Shown: positions 1 to 8,126, counted from the stretch's first letter. The stretch is 45,937 nt of DNA from Nevskiaceae bacterium (GCA_021731445.1 JAKFXK010000045.1:1-45937), one strand, 5' to 3'. Program-made: numbers and translations. The notes: a model not told the origin generated them from the letters alone.

Positions 1-100
1 GTCATGGCGGACTCCGGGCGAGGGGGCTTTCAGTGTGCCAGCCGGCTGCGCCATGCGGCACACTGGCGGCTGTCCGCCTTCACTCCATTGGAGCTTGCCC

Positions 101-670
101 GTGACTCGCCTTGCCACCCTGCTGTGCAGCACCCTGTTGCTGTTCTCCACCGCCCCCCTGTATGCGGGAGAAGCCAAATCCGCAGTCAAACCTGCGTATG
201 ACGCCGCACTCGCGCAACGTCTCGGGGCCGACGCGCACGGCATGCGCAAGTATGTGCTGGTGGTGCTCAAGACCGGCCCCAAGCGCATGCCCGATGGGCC
301 TGAGCGCGACGCGATGTTCAAGGGCCACTTCGCCAACATCAATCGTCTGGCGGATGCTGGTCAGCTCGCCGTGGCCGGCCCCTTTGGCAAGGGTGGTGAC
401 TGGCGCGGGCTGTTCGTCCTCTTCGCCAACATCAATCGTCTGGCGGATGCTGGTCAGCTCGCCGTGGCCGGCCCCTTTGGCAAGGGTGGTGACTGGCGCG
501 GGCTGTTCGTCCTCGCGGTGACCACCGTCGAGGAGGCAGAGAAGCTCGTCGTCACCGATCCGGTGATCCAGCACGGCGAGATGGTGGCGGAGTTCCACCC
601 CTGGTATGGCTCGGCGGCCGTCATGCAGGTGCCGGAAATCCACACGCGGATCACTGCCCCGACGCCTTGA
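101..670 (+). CDS. Secreted YCII-domain protein with internal duplication
   Basis: Encodes about 189 residues: an N-terminal signal peptide (hydrophobic to about residue 22, cleavage near LYAGEA) followed by a YCII-related domain, the small alpha/beta fold of YciI proteins. I chose the GTG at 101 because a GGAG lies 7 bases upstream and it begins the signal peptide cleanly; an in-frame ATG at 53 and GTG at 35 would add an unlikely hydrophilic leader. Residues 77-107 (starting FANINRLADAG) are repeated exactly as 108-138, so the domain carries an extra 31 residues in its core. Without the duplication it would be about 158 residues. The catalytic role of YCII proteins is poorly defined, so no reaction is assigned. 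It stands alone, convergent with the next operon. Confidence 0.75.
   Translation: MTRLATLLCSTLLLFSTAPLYAGEAKSAVKPAYDAALAQRLGADAHGMRKYVLVVLKTGPKRMPDGPERDAMFKGHFANINRLADAGQLAVAGPFGKGGDWRGLFVLFANINRLADAGQLAVAGPFGKGGDWRGLFVLAVTTVEEAEKLVVTDPVIQHGEMVAEFHPWYGSAAVMQVPEIHTRITAPTP
328..513. repeat. Exact 93-bp in-frame tandem duplication
   Basis: Bases 328-420 are repeated without a mismatch at 421-513. The unit is 93 bp (31 codons), so the reading frame is kept. The identity suggests a very recent event, or an assembly artefact. Confidence 0.95.
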
Positions 671-698
671 AGTAAAGCGCCACTGCGACGCGAGGAGC

Positions 699-1130
699 CT
701 ACTTCGCGCTGCCCGGTCGAGCCTTACTGCCGGCCTGATTGAGTGCGATCGCAGCGCGGATGAGCGCCTTGAACGCATCGGCGTCGATCTGATCGCCCTC
801 GCCGATGTCGATGGCGCGCCGCACATTGCCATCAAGGCTGGCGTTGAAGAGCCTGGCCGGGTCTTTCAGGGCCGCACCCTTGGCGAAGGTCAGCTTCACC
901 TTGGCGGCGTATGACTCGCCAGTGCAGAGGATGCCCTCGTGCGACCACACCGGTGTGCCGGGGCTCGCCGCCTTCGCCCACTTCCACTCTTCGACGACCT
1001 CTGGGTCTGCCTCGCGGATGAGCTGGCGCATCCGGCTCAGGGTCTGGCCGCGCCAGCCGCCGAGCGCAGCGATTCTCTGGTCGATCTGCTGCGATGCGGG
1101 CGAGCTTTCAGGCGGGGTGGATTTCTTCAT
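699..1130 (-). CDS. DUF1801-family protein (YdhG/YjhX-like)
   Basis: A 143-residue cytosolic protein starting MKKSTPPESS. The central part (RQLIREADPEVVEEWKWAKA, then PVWSHEGILCTGESYAAKVKLTF) is typical of the DUF1801 / YdhG-like fold, whose function is not established. The ATG at 1130 overlaps the stop of the upstream membrane-protein gene as ATGA, indicating translational coupling; longer in-frame starts up to 1217 would run back into that gene. The C-terminal IDADAFKALIRAAIALN helix is usual for the family. Confidence 0.8.
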   Translation of the reverse strand: MKKSTPPESSPASQQIDQRIAALGGWRGQTLSRMRQLIREADPEVVEEWKWAKAASPGTPVWSHEGILCTGESYAAKVKLTFAKGAALKDPARLFNASLDGNVRRAIDIGEGDQIDADAFKALIRAAIALNQAGSKARPGSAK

Positions 1131-1549
1131 GGGCTGTTGCCGGGGCGAGTGCCAATCCGGATGCTCAACCAGGCCATGGGCAGGTAGGCGACCAGCAAAT
1201 CGAGCGCAATGAACCACGCTGGGGCAGGGATCATGAAGCTCGCTGCCACACCACCGCCGAGAAACACCACGGCAATCGCGTAGGCAAATCGCGCCTTGTG
1301 GCTCGCGGCAACGAGAAAGGCCACGAGCGCCCCTGCGAGAGTGCCGAGGGCATGCGCCAGAAACGGCATGATGAAGTGCTGTGGCCCCAGCAGCGGCATT
1401 GCCTTGCTCAAGCCCTCCGCAGTGCTCATGTCCACCCCGGCAGGCGGGGGGATGAGCGAAGGGCCAAGCATGACGAGCGCCATGTTCACGCCACTGCCGA
1501 TGGCCAGTCCCAGCACGACGGCGAGGATGTTGCGAAGAAGTTTAGGCAT
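1127..1549 (-). CDS. Small integral membrane protein
   Basis: A 140-residue protein with about four hydrophobic segments (about residues 7-28, 58-82, 87-107 and 110-128), so probably an inner-membrane protein. I do not recognise a named family with confidence. It is first in a two-gene operon, its stop overlapping the start of the DUF1801 gene by 4 bases. The ATG at 1549 follows an AT-poor intergenic stretch; no clear promoter was seen. Confidence 0.7.
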   Translation of the reverse strand: MPKLLRNILAVVLGLAIGSGVNMALVMLGPSLIPPPAGVDMSTAEGLSKAMPLLGPQHFIMPFLAHALGTLAGALVAFLVAASHKARFAYAIAVVFLGGGVAASFMIPAPAWFIALDLLVAYLPMAWLSIRIGTRPGNSP

Positions 1550-1695
1550 GAGCGATGACCTTGTCAGATGAGCGTTCAGGGGGACTGTTCTGGCAAGCCG
1601 CTATCCGTTTTGAGGGCGGCCACGTGAAGGGTACTCCGCGCCTTGGCGCGATGCACAAGCAGCTGGGGAGGCTCTGCACAGGTTCAAAAAGCAGC

Positions 1696-1778
1696 GTCAT
1701 GCCGGCGAAAGCCGGTATCCAGTACCGGCAATATCAACGCGTTAGCAAAGACTGGATTCCGGCTTTTGCCGGTATGAC
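1696..1778. repeat. 83-bp dispersed inverted repeat, copy 1
   Basis: Two 28-base arms (1696-1723 and 1751-1778) are inverted copies with about three mismatches, separated by 27 bases. The arm begins GTCATGCCGGCGAAAGCCGG. A second copy of identical length lies at 27724-27806. This is the widespread REP/MITE-like type whose translation gives VIPAKAGIQ. The 3' end of the adjacent lipoprotein gene reads into it. Confidence 0.9.
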
Positions 1779-4538
1779 GACCTGTGCAGGGCTTCCCTGG
1801 CGGCAGGCGGCGTACTCGGCGTTGCGTACCCAGATCGGTGCCGAATAGGCCACTGGCTTGCCTGTCGCGTTTTTCACGCGCAGGTAGAAATATGCTTCGC
1901 CGCCCTCGGCCACGGTCGCCACGTACACCAACTCATGGGTGTTGCTGGTCATGACTACCTGACCGTTGCGGGTGACCAGTTCGAGGCTGCCGCCAACGTT
2001 TTCTCCAGCCGTCAGCGCGCCGGCGATCTGCAGCTTGTGGCCGGCCGCGCGGGTGAGGCGTGCGCCCATCGGCGCGCCTTCGGCAGCAAAGCTCAGGCGC
2101 AGCGCGTTGTTGTTCTGCGAGATCGCGTAGAAGCGACGTGCCGAGAACGCCTCGCGCAAGGACGAGAGCTGGTTGTTGCGGGCGATTAGGACGGTCTTGG
2201 CGCGGTTGGGCTTGGCCCACTCGCGGCCGTGCTCGTCCTCGCTGCCGAGCGGGCCCAGGTGCCAGCCGCGATCGAGCCCACGTGCATACCAGCCACTCGT
2301 AGGCGCGTTGTTGCCGCTCTCGTAGGCATCTCCGCCCTTGCCGAACATCTCCACGCCCACCACCTGCGGATCAGCCTCGGAGACGTAGGCGAAGTCGTTG
2401 TAGGCGTAGGCCGGGTCGTCGGCGCCGATGGAGTCTTCGCGGCCCGGATGGTTGAACACCACGATGCCATCGGCACCGCCATTGGCGGCGACCGGAGTCT
2501 TCAGCCAGTTCCAGAACGCCTCCAGCGCCGCGTAGCCGCCGTCGCTTTTCGCCAGCGCGTAGTTGGTCGACATGAAGACGTTGATGTGGCCAAAGCGGTC
2601 GGTGGTGTACTCGTAGCCGCGGAAGGCGGTGAACATGGGTGTCGAAGCGGCAACGGCCATGCGCTCGGTGTCGCGCCACTTGTTGACCGAGGCGTCTGGG
2701 TTGGCCGGCGTCGGCATCGGGTTGACGCAGTCGAAGAAGTCGGCCGAGGCGCAGTCGCCATTGGTATTGAGCGGCGCCTGGGTGCCGTCGGAATGCTCGG
2801 AGGAGCCCATGAAGCTCAGGCCCAGGTCGCGGCCGGCACTAAAGTAGTTGACCGGCGTGCTGCCGACGTCGCCATCCGAGAAGCCGCTGTGCTCGTGCAT
2901 CGAACCCATCAGGTGCGGGTAGCTCTGCCAGCCCGTGTTGTCCGGCGTACAGGCACCCTCGCTGATGGTGCCGATCGCACTCAGCCGACCAGGCAGAGCG
3001 CCGACGAGGCCAGTGAGATTGAGGCTTAAGGTCTCGTCCACCTCGTCGATCACATCGCCTGCGGCATCGATCACGATCTGCTTGCTGGTTTCGCCCGCTG
3101 CAAAGCTGAGCGCACCGGTTTTCGCGGTGTAGTCGAGCCGCTCGCTGGCGCTGCCGGCGGCGGTGGCGAAGCTGACCGTGACCGGCGCCGGCTGCGCCGA
3201 GCTGAGCTTGACGGTGAAGGCGAGTGGCGTCGTGGCGTTCGCGTCGTTGCCTTCCAGCGCATGGCCGTCGGCGATGGAGAGTCTGGTGAGGTCGGTGATC
3301 GCAATGTTCAGATCGTCGGTCGCCGTAAGCCCACCCGGATCGCGCACGGTCAGGCGCAGTACCACGGGTGCGGTGGCGGTGCCCGCGACGGCAGGTGCGG
3401 TGAAGCCGGGGCTGGCGGTGTTGGCTGCGGTGAGCGTGATGGCGGGGCCGCTGAGCTGCGACCAGGCGAATGTGCTGACGGTGTTGTTGGGGTCGCTGGC
3501 TTCGCCTGCGAGGCTGACCTGCGCATTTTCGTCGACGCTGCGATCCGCACCGGCGCGTGCGACCGGAGGCAGGTTCTTGAGGATGGTGATGACGATCTCA
3601 TCCTCGCCGATTGCACCCTTGTCGTCGGTGACGGTGAGGCGCAGGCGCATCAAGGTGTCGGCCGCGACGGCCGGTGCGGCGAATTGCACCGTGGCGGTGT
3701 CGGCGCCGCTGAGCGTCGTCGTCGGGCCTGCGACCTGGGTCCAGGCAAAGCGGGTGATGCGGCCATCGCCGTCGTTGCCGCTGCCGGTCAGGCTCAGGGC
3801 GGCGAGTTCGTCGGCACTGCGATCTGCACCGGCATCGGCCACCGGGGGCAGGTTGTTGAGCACGGAGAGCAGCACTTCGTCTTCGGCGCTCGCCCCCTGG
3901 TTGTCGGTGGCCCGCAGGCGGAAGCGCAGCGGCGTGGTGGCAGTGACATCGGGCGCGGTGAAGCGCAGCACGGCGGTATCGGCACCGCTCAGCGCCACCA
4001 TCGGGCCTGCGATCTGCGTCCAGGCAAAGCGCGTGATGCTGCCATCGGCATCGCTGCCGCTGCCGGTGAGGCTGACGGCGCTCAACTCGTCGACGTCACG
4101 GTCAGCCCCGGCATTGGCGACCGGCGGCAGATTGTCGAGGATGGTGATGTCGATGAGATCTTCGGCCATCGCACCAGTGTTGTCGGTGACCCGCAGGCGA
4201 AAGCGCAGCACGGTGGTCACTGCGACGTCGGGTGCGGTGAAGCTGGCGTTGCGGCTGCTGGCATTGGCGAGCTGCACCATTGGGCCGCTGACCTGGTTCC
4301 ACAGAAAGCCGGCGACGCTGCCATCGGCATCGCTACCCGCGCCGCCGAGCATGACGGTGGCTAGCTCCACGCTGCTGCGATCGTTGCCGGCATCGGCGGT
4401 GGGTGGCTGGTTGGCGATGGGTGTCGAAGGCGGTGCGACGACGGAAGCAGGCGAGGAGCTGCCATCGCTGCAGCCAGAAAGCAGTGCAAGGGCAAGCAAC
4501 AGGGCGCAATGCGCGGGGAAAAAGAGGGCTGAACGCAT
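1734..4538 (-). CDS. Lipoprotein with four PKD-like repeats, Calx-beta and PHP/DUF3604-like domain
   Basis: About 934 residues from the ATG at 4538, which gives a compact lipoprotein signal ending LALLSGC. Four PKD/REJ-like repeats of about 92 residues follow, each opening with a NLPPVADAGAD-type motif (near residues 43, 134, 226 and 318). A Calx-beta-like domain spans about 410-525 (DYTAKTGALSFAAGETSKQI). The C-terminal part holds HEHSGFSDGD, GSSEHSDG, FNHPGRED and SEDEHGREW, a spread of His/Asp/Glu resembling PHP/DUF3604-type metal hydrolases. It is likely anchored at the cell envelope. The last residues (VVIPAKAGIQSLLTR) come from a dispersed repeat, which also supplies the stop codon. Upstream in-frame starts (ATG 4556, ATG 4583, GTG 4595) cannot be excluded because none has a strong ribosome site. 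The substrate is unknown. Confidence 0.75.
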   Translation of the reverse strand: MRSALFFPAHCALLLALALLSGCSDGSSSPASVVAPPSTPIANQPPTADAGNDRSSVELATVMLGGAGSDADGSVAGFLWNQVSGPMVQLANASSRNASFTAPDVAVTTVLRFRLRVTDNTGAMAEDLIDITILDNLPPVANAGADRDVDELSAVSLTGSGSDADGSITRFAWTQIAGPMVALSGADTAVLRFTAPDVTATTPLRFRLRATDNQGASAEDEVLLSVLNNLPPVADAGADRSADELAALSLTGSGNDGDGRITRFAWTQVAGPTTTLSGADTATVQFAAPAVAADTLMRLRLTVTDDKGAIGEDEIVITILKNLPPVARAGADRSVDENAQVSLAGEASDPNNTVSTFAWSQLSGPAITLTAANTASPGFTAPAVAGTATAPVVLRLTVRDPGGLTATDDLNIAITDLTRLSIADGHALEGNDANATTPLAFTVKLSSAQPAPVTVSFATAAGSASERLDYTAKTGALSFAAGETSKQIVIDAAGDVIDEVDETLSLNLTGLVGALPGRLSAIGTISEGACTPDNTGWQSYPHLMGSMHEHSGFSDGDVGSTPVNYFSAGRDLGLSFMGSSEHSDGTQAPLNTNGDCASADFFDCVNPMPTPANPDASVNKWRDTERMAVAASTPMFTAFRGYEYTTDRFGHINVFMSTNYALAKSDGGYAALEAFWNWLKTPVAANGGADGIVVFNHPGREDSIGADDPAYAYNDFAYVSEADPQVVGVEMFGKGGDAYESGNNAPTSGWYARGLDRGWHLGPLGSEDEHGREWAKPNRAKTVLIARNNQLSSLREAFSARRFYAISQNNNALRLSFAAEGAPMGARLTRAAGHKLQIAGALTAGENVGGSLELVTRNGQVVMTSNTHELVYVATVAEGGEAYFYLRVKNATGKPVAYSAPIWVRNAEYAACRQGSPAQVVIPAKAGIQSLLTR

Positions 4539-4565
4539 GGCGGACTCTGAACGCATGGCGGACTC
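4530..4565. repeat. 18-bp tandem duplication containing the start codon
   Basis: The unit TGAACGCATGGCGGACTC occurs twice without a mismatch (4530-4547 and 4548-4565). Each copy carries the CAT that reads as ATG on the minus strand, so the lipoprotein gene has two in-frame starts six codons apart. Confidence 0.9.
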
Positions 4566-4743
4566 AAGGCAGGGACGTGGCATAAGGCCCGCCACGACCT
4601 TGGCGAGCGATTCGATATCGTGGTGTCGCTCGACGGCACCGCACGGCTACGCTTCCATGCGCAGGGCGTGCAAGATGCAGACGATGCATGACGCCCGGAT
4701 GACTCGGGGGTGACATAGGTCGTTTTAACTACTCGCCCTTAAA

Positions 4744-5067
4744 CTAGAGCCTGTTATGGAGTTGTATGTCGCTGCGTTGCTGACCAAAAAGCCGCCAGGC
4801 AAGGCGCGAATCCGAAGGCTTGATGGTTCCAAGTCGAGGGTTCGCAACGCCGCATGGCGGTTTTTTGGTCAGCAACCCTTCGGGGCGGGAGCGTTTGGCT
4901 TAGCGTCGGGCATGACATTGAGTCATGCCCGCTTAGGCCAAACGCTTTGGGGCATTGCGGCGTCACGAGGCTTGCGAATGGAACAACCATTCGCCGCGCC
5001 TTGTTCCTTGCACTGCCCCAAAACCGCCTTCCGCCGCAGCGACATACAACTCCATAACAGGCTCTAG
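4744..5067. mobile_element. 324-bp MITE-like palindromic element
   Basis: Perfect 33-bp terminal inverted repeats (4744-4776 and 5035-5067) begin CTAGAGCCTGTTATGGAGTT. The outermost CTAG on each side could be a 4-bp target duplication of the kind made by IS5-group transposases, leaving a core of 4748-5063. The interior is strongly self-complementary: an arm near 4776-4795 pairs with one near 4850-4880, a long hairpin lies at 4890-4946, and GCGAATGG pairs with CCATTCGC near 4973-4993. No transposase is encoded; open frames across it look like by-products of the repeats. It accounts for most of the gap between the lipoprotein gene and ubiA; 4539-4743 shows nothing else recognisable. Confidence 0.85.
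4890..4946. repeat. Hairpin shared with the 38-kb repeat
   Basis: Arms AGCGTTTGGC (4890-4899) and GCCAAACGCT (4937-4946) enclose an inner GGGCATGAC / GTCATGCCC stem. The same architecture, with outer TTTGGC and GCCAAA arms and a GGGACTGAC inner stem, recurs at 38014-38067. Confidence 0.8.
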
Positions 5068-5071
5068 ACGG

Positions 5072-5926
5072 ATGTTCGCCAAGTTCATCGACTATCTGCG
5101 CCTCTGCCGTCTGCACCGGCCCGTTGGCATCTGGCTGCTGCTGTGGCCCACGCTCTGGGGCCTGTGGTTTGCGGCGGGCGGTGTGCCGCCGACGAAGGTG
5201 CTGTGGGTGTTCGCGCTCGGTGTGGTGCTGATGCGCTCGGCGGGCTGCGTCATCAACGATGTGCTGGACAAGGATTTCGACGGCCATGTTGAGCGCACCC
5301 GTGACCGGCCCATCGCCGCTGGCCTGGTGACGCGGCAGGAGGGCGTGCGCATCTTCGTGGCTCTCGCCCTCATCGCCTACGGCCTGACCACGAAGCTCAA
5401 CACCGAGACGGTGCTGCTCTCGATCCCCGCCGTGCTGCTGGCGGCAAGCTATCCGCTGATGAAGCGCTGGATCGCCCTGCCGCAGGCCTACCTCGGCCTC
5501 GCGTTTTCCTGGGGTATCCCGATGGCTTACTCGGCCGTGCAGGGCGAGGTGGACTGGCTCGGCGCGGGCTCGCTGATGGCCGCCAACATCTGCTGGGTCG
5601 TCGCCTACGACACCTTCTATGCGATGGTGGATCGTGACGATGACCTGAAGATCGGGATCAAATCTGCCGCCGTGTTGTTCGGGCAAAAAGAGTTGCTCAT
5701 CACCAGCCTGCTGCACGCGGCTGCAATCGGCCTGCTGGTGGCGGCCGGACTCCGTTCAGGCCTGGGTGTCATCTATTACGCAGGCTTGGTCGTAGCCTCA
5801 GTCATTGCCTTGCTGTTGCAGCGCCGTGCCAGCAGCCGCAGCCGTGCTGATGCTTTTGCCGCCTTCACGCACAGTCACTGGTTTGGTGCGGCGGTGCTGC
5901 TGGGGCTGGTCATCGACACTCTTTGA
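5072..5926 (+). CDS. ubiA: 4-hydroxybenzoate octaprenyltransferase
   Basis: Attaches the polyprenyl chain to 4-hydroxybenzoate in ubiquinone synthesis, within the inner membrane. The 284-residue protein is the normal family length and multi-spanning. The first Asp-rich motif NDVLDKDFD is at residues 62-70, followed by the HVERTRDRP loop (about 72-80); the second motif is YDTFYAMVDRDDD. The ATG at 5072 lies only 4 bases after the end of the 324-bp inverted-repeat element, so any ribosome site must lie in the element's right end (AACAGG); it looks weak. The esterase gene follows after 10 bases, suggesting co-transcription. Confidence 0.93.
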   Translation: MFAKFIDYLRLCRLHRPVGIWLLLWPTLWGLWFAAGGVPPTKVLWVFALGVVLMRSAGCVINDVLDKDFDGHVERTRDRPIAAGLVTRQEGVRIFVALALIAYGLTTKLNTETVLLSIPAVLLAASYPLMKRWIALPQAYLGLAFSWGIPMAYSAVQGEVDWLGAGSLMAANICWVVAYDTFYAMVDRDDDLKIGIKSAAVLFGQKELLITSLLHAAAIGLLVAAGLRSGLGVIYYAGLVVASVIALLLQRRASSRSRADAFAAFTHSHWFGAAVLLGLVIDTL

Positions 5927-5936
5927 GGATCCCCGG

Positions 5937-6782
5937 ATGCGCCTGCTCGTCACACTTGCCACACTGCTGCTCGTGGCCTGCAGCACTCTCGTCGGCCAAC
6001 CCGATGCACCGCCGCCGGCGCCGATGAAAACCAGTTTCACCGTCGCGCGGGATGTGGTCTACAGCCCCGCTGCCTGGCCGCAGGCCCTGAAGGCCGATGT
6101 CTATCTGCCGGACGGGGTCGACGCGAAACCGGCCGTGCTGCTGATCCACGGTGGCGGCTGGGCGGCACCGGATCGCCGCGAACAGATGGCCTCCATCGCC
6201 GAGCGCGTGGCGAAACGCGGCTATGTGGTGGTCAACGCCACGTACCGCTTTGCCCCCGAATACCGGTATCCCGCACCCGTCGATGACCTGCGGGAGGCAC
6301 TGAAATGGATGCGCGCCCATGCGGCGCAGTACCGGATCAAGCCGGATCAGATCGCCGCGATGGGCTACTCCGCCGGCGGCCATCTGGCCGCACTGCTGGG
6401 CGTGATGGATGGCCCGGCAGAAGTGCGCGTGCAGGCGGTGGTGGACGGTGCCGGGCCCACGGACCTGCGCAAGTACCAGGGCGGCAAGCTGGTGCCGCAG
6501 TTTCTCGGCGGCACGCAGGCTTCAGCGATGTCGCGTTTCATCGCCGCCTCGCCGGTCACCCACGTCAGCAAGGACGACCCGCCGGTGTTTCTCTACCACG
6601 GCACCTGGGACAGCCTGGTGCCGGATGACCACTCGCGCGATTTCAAGGCGGCGCTCGATGCGGCCGGGGTGCGCAGCGAATGGTTCAGGATCATCGGCCG
6701 CGGCCACATCACGGCGTTCTTCAACGATGGTGCGGCTATCGACGCGGCGCTGGTGTTTCTCGACCGCGAATTGCGGCGCTGA
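5937..6782 (+). CDS. Alpha/beta hydrolase (HSL-type esterase) lipoprotein
   Basis: A 281-residue predicted lipoprotein, with lipobox LVAC and Cys at residue 15. The hormone-sensitive-lipase signature is complete: an oxyanion-hole HGGGW, nucleophile Ser in GYSAGG, Asp in GTWDSLVPDDH and His in GRGHITAF. Family members hydrolyse short-chain carboxyl esters or N-formylated substrates (BD-FAE/kynurenine formamidase-like); the substrate here cannot be told. It starts 10 bases after ubiA, with GGAT upstream of the ATG. Its lipid anchor implies a periplasmic or outer-membrane location. Confidence 0.85.
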   Translation: MRLLVTLATLLLVACSTLVGQPDAPPPAPMKTSFTVARDVVYSPAAWPQALKADVYLPDGVDAKPAVLLIHGGGWAAPDRREQMASIAERVAKRGYVVVNATYRFAPEYRYPAPVDDLREALKWMRAHAAQYRIKPDQIAAMGYSAGGHLAALLGVMDGPAEVRVQAVVDGAGPTDLRKYQGGKLVPQFLGGTQASAMSRFIAASPVTHVSKDDPPVFLYHGTWDSLVPDDHSRDFKAALDAAGVRSEWFRIIGRGHITAFFNDGAAIDAALVFLDRELRR

Positions 6783-6860
6783 CGCAAAAACCTTCATTGC
6801 TCTCACGAATCCATTGCCTGCGGTAGACCGTAGGCCCGTTACCCACCACTTGAGCCCCCC

Positions 6861-7409
6861 ATGCGCACTCTCATCGCCGCTGTACTTGCACTTGTCGCCA
6901 CTCAGGCCCTTGCCGTCTGCGAAAGCCCCCTGCTCGATAAAACCGAAAAGCGGCTGCTCGGCAAGACCGAGAACTTGTGCGAAACCTATGGCGGCAAGGT
7001 GCTGCTGGTCGTCAACACCGCCTCTAAGTGTGGCTATACGCCGCAGTACGAAGGGCTTGAGACGCTCTACAAAAATTACAAGGACAAGGGACTGGTCGTG
7101 CTGGGGTTCCCCTCCGACCAGTTCATGGGCCAGGAGTATGACGACGAGACCAAGATCGCCGAGTTCTGCAAGGCCAACTACGGGGTCAGCTTCCCCATGT
7201 ATTCCAAGGGCGATGTGAAAGGCGACGAGGCCAATCCCCTGTTCAAGGATCTGACCGCCGCCACCGGCAAGAAGCCGTCCTGGAACTTCAACAAATATCT
7301 GATTGGCCGCGATGGCAAGACGGTCATTCACTTCGGCAGCGACACCAAGCCGCAGTCGGAAGACCTGACCAGGGCCATCGAGACCGAGCTGGCGAAGAAG
7401 GGCGGCTGA
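6861..7409 (+). CDS. Secreted glutathione peroxidase family protein
   Basis: A thiol peroxidase that reduces hydroperoxides, probably in the periplasm because residues 1-18 form a signal peptide (TQALA). The 182-residue length fits bacterial GPx plus a leader. The catalytic tetrad is visible: peroxidatic Cys57 (NTASKCGYT), Gln87 (GFPSDQF), Trp141 and Asn142 (SWNFNKYLIG). The usual GFPCNQF motif reads GFPSDQF here, so that Cys is absent; other Cys residues (40, 103) could serve for resolution. It is followed by a strong terminator. Confidence 0.92.
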   Translation: MRTLIAAVLALVATQALAVCESPLLDKTEKRLLGKTENLCETYGGKVLLVVNTASKCGYTPQYEGLETLYKNYKDKGLVVLGFPSDQFMGQEYDDETKIAEFCKANYGVSFPMYSKGDVKGDEANPLFKDLTAATGKKPSWNFNKYLIGRDGKTVIHFGSDTKPQSEDLTRAIETELAKKGG

Positions 7410-7429
7410 GCAAGCCTGCAAGCCCTGCC

Positions 7430-7456
7430 AAAAGCCCGCACCCAGCGGGCTTTTTT
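7430..7456 (+). terminator. Rho-independent terminator after gpx
   Basis: Stem AAAAGCCCGC / GCGGGCTTTT (7430-7439 with 7445-7454), 5-base loop, followed by further T residues. It closes the ubiA-esterase-gpx stretch. Confidence 0.9.
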
Positions 7457-7518
7457 GTTGCATGATGATCTGGTCTGTCGGCGACTTGCGACGCCTCATT
7501 CCAACGCCAGTACCCTTT

Positions 7519-7968
7519 ATGAAGCCACTGCCGACCCACGACCACCCGGTGCCTGATTTCCATGCGGTGGCGATGCCGAGTGATCGCTCCATTGGCCGCC
7601 TGTTCGGCGTGGTTGCACTGGTGTTTTCAGTGTGGCGCAGTCATTTCTGGTCTGGCCTGCAAATTGATGCCATGGTGATTGCAGCCCTGCTGCTCGGCGT
7701 GGTCTTCCTGCTGGCCGGACAATTTTCACCGCAGCTACTCGCACCCCTCAACAAGCTCTGGATGGGCCTGGGCGCACTGCTGGGCAAGATCATCTCGCCC
7801 CTGGTGCTGTTCATGCTCTACGTCGCGGTGATCGTGCCTGCGGGCCTGCTGCGGCAGTGGTTTGCCAAGCCTGCGATTCACCGGGGCAAAGACCCCACCC
7901 TGCAAAGCTACTGGGTGCTGCGTGAGCCGCCCGGCCCCAAACCCGAAACCCTCAATCGCCCGTACTGA
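7519..7968 (+). CDS. SxtJ-family membrane protein
   Basis: A 149-residue protein with about three hydrophobic segments (about 30-50, 55-75 and 95-115) and a C-terminal tail rich in charged residues and Pro (KDPTLQSYWVLREPPGPKPETL). The combination matches the SxtJ family, small membrane proteins usually found beside carbamoyltransferases. The function is not established. It heads the 7.5-11.1 kb module; the next ORF begins 8 bases after its stop. The ATG at 7519 is the best start by position, although its ribosome site is weak. Confidence 0.75.
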   Translation: MKPLPTHDHPVPDFHAVAMPSDRSIGRLFGVVALVFSVWRSHFWSGLQIDAMVIAALLLGVVFLLAGQFSPQLLAPLNKLWMGLGALLGKIISPLVLFMLYVAVIVPAGLLRQWFAKPAIHRGKDPTLQSYWVLREPPGPKPETLNRPY

Positions 7969-7976
7969 CACCGCAC

Positions 7977-8126
7977 ATGGAATTCTTGAAAGAACTCTGG
8001 GGATTCTTGCGCGAGCGCAAGAAGTTCTGGCTGCTGCCGGTCATCCTCACTTTGCTCGCCATCGGCGGTCTCTTGGTGTTTGCACAAGGCTCAGCGCTCG
8101 CGCCCTTCATCTACACCCTGTTCTAA
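7977..8126 (+). CDS. DUF5989-like 49-residue membrane protein
   Basis: Translates as a 49-residue protein beginning MEFLKELWGFLRERKKFW, followed by a single membrane helix (LLPVILTLLAIGGLLVFA) and an APFIYTLF end. This is the typical form of DUF5989 proteins, which travel with SxtJ and carbamoyltransferase genes. The TAA stop is immediately followed by the ATG of the carbamoyltransferase (8127), so the genes are tightly coupled. The role is unknown; a membrane adaptor for the neighbouring enzyme is only a guess. Confidence 0.8.
   Translation: MEFLKELWGFLRERKKFWLLPVILTLLAIGGLLVFAQGSALAPFIYTLF

Noticed and set aside
3163-4713. 516-codon open frame on the plus strand
   Set aside because: It is the shadow of the PKD repeats of the minus-strand lipoprotein; its apparent repeats mirror those of the real gene.
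4756-5067. 103-residue open frame across the palindromic element
   Set aside because: It lies wholly within the inverted-repeat element, both ends are the terminal repeats, and other frames of the element are also open; no family features are visible.
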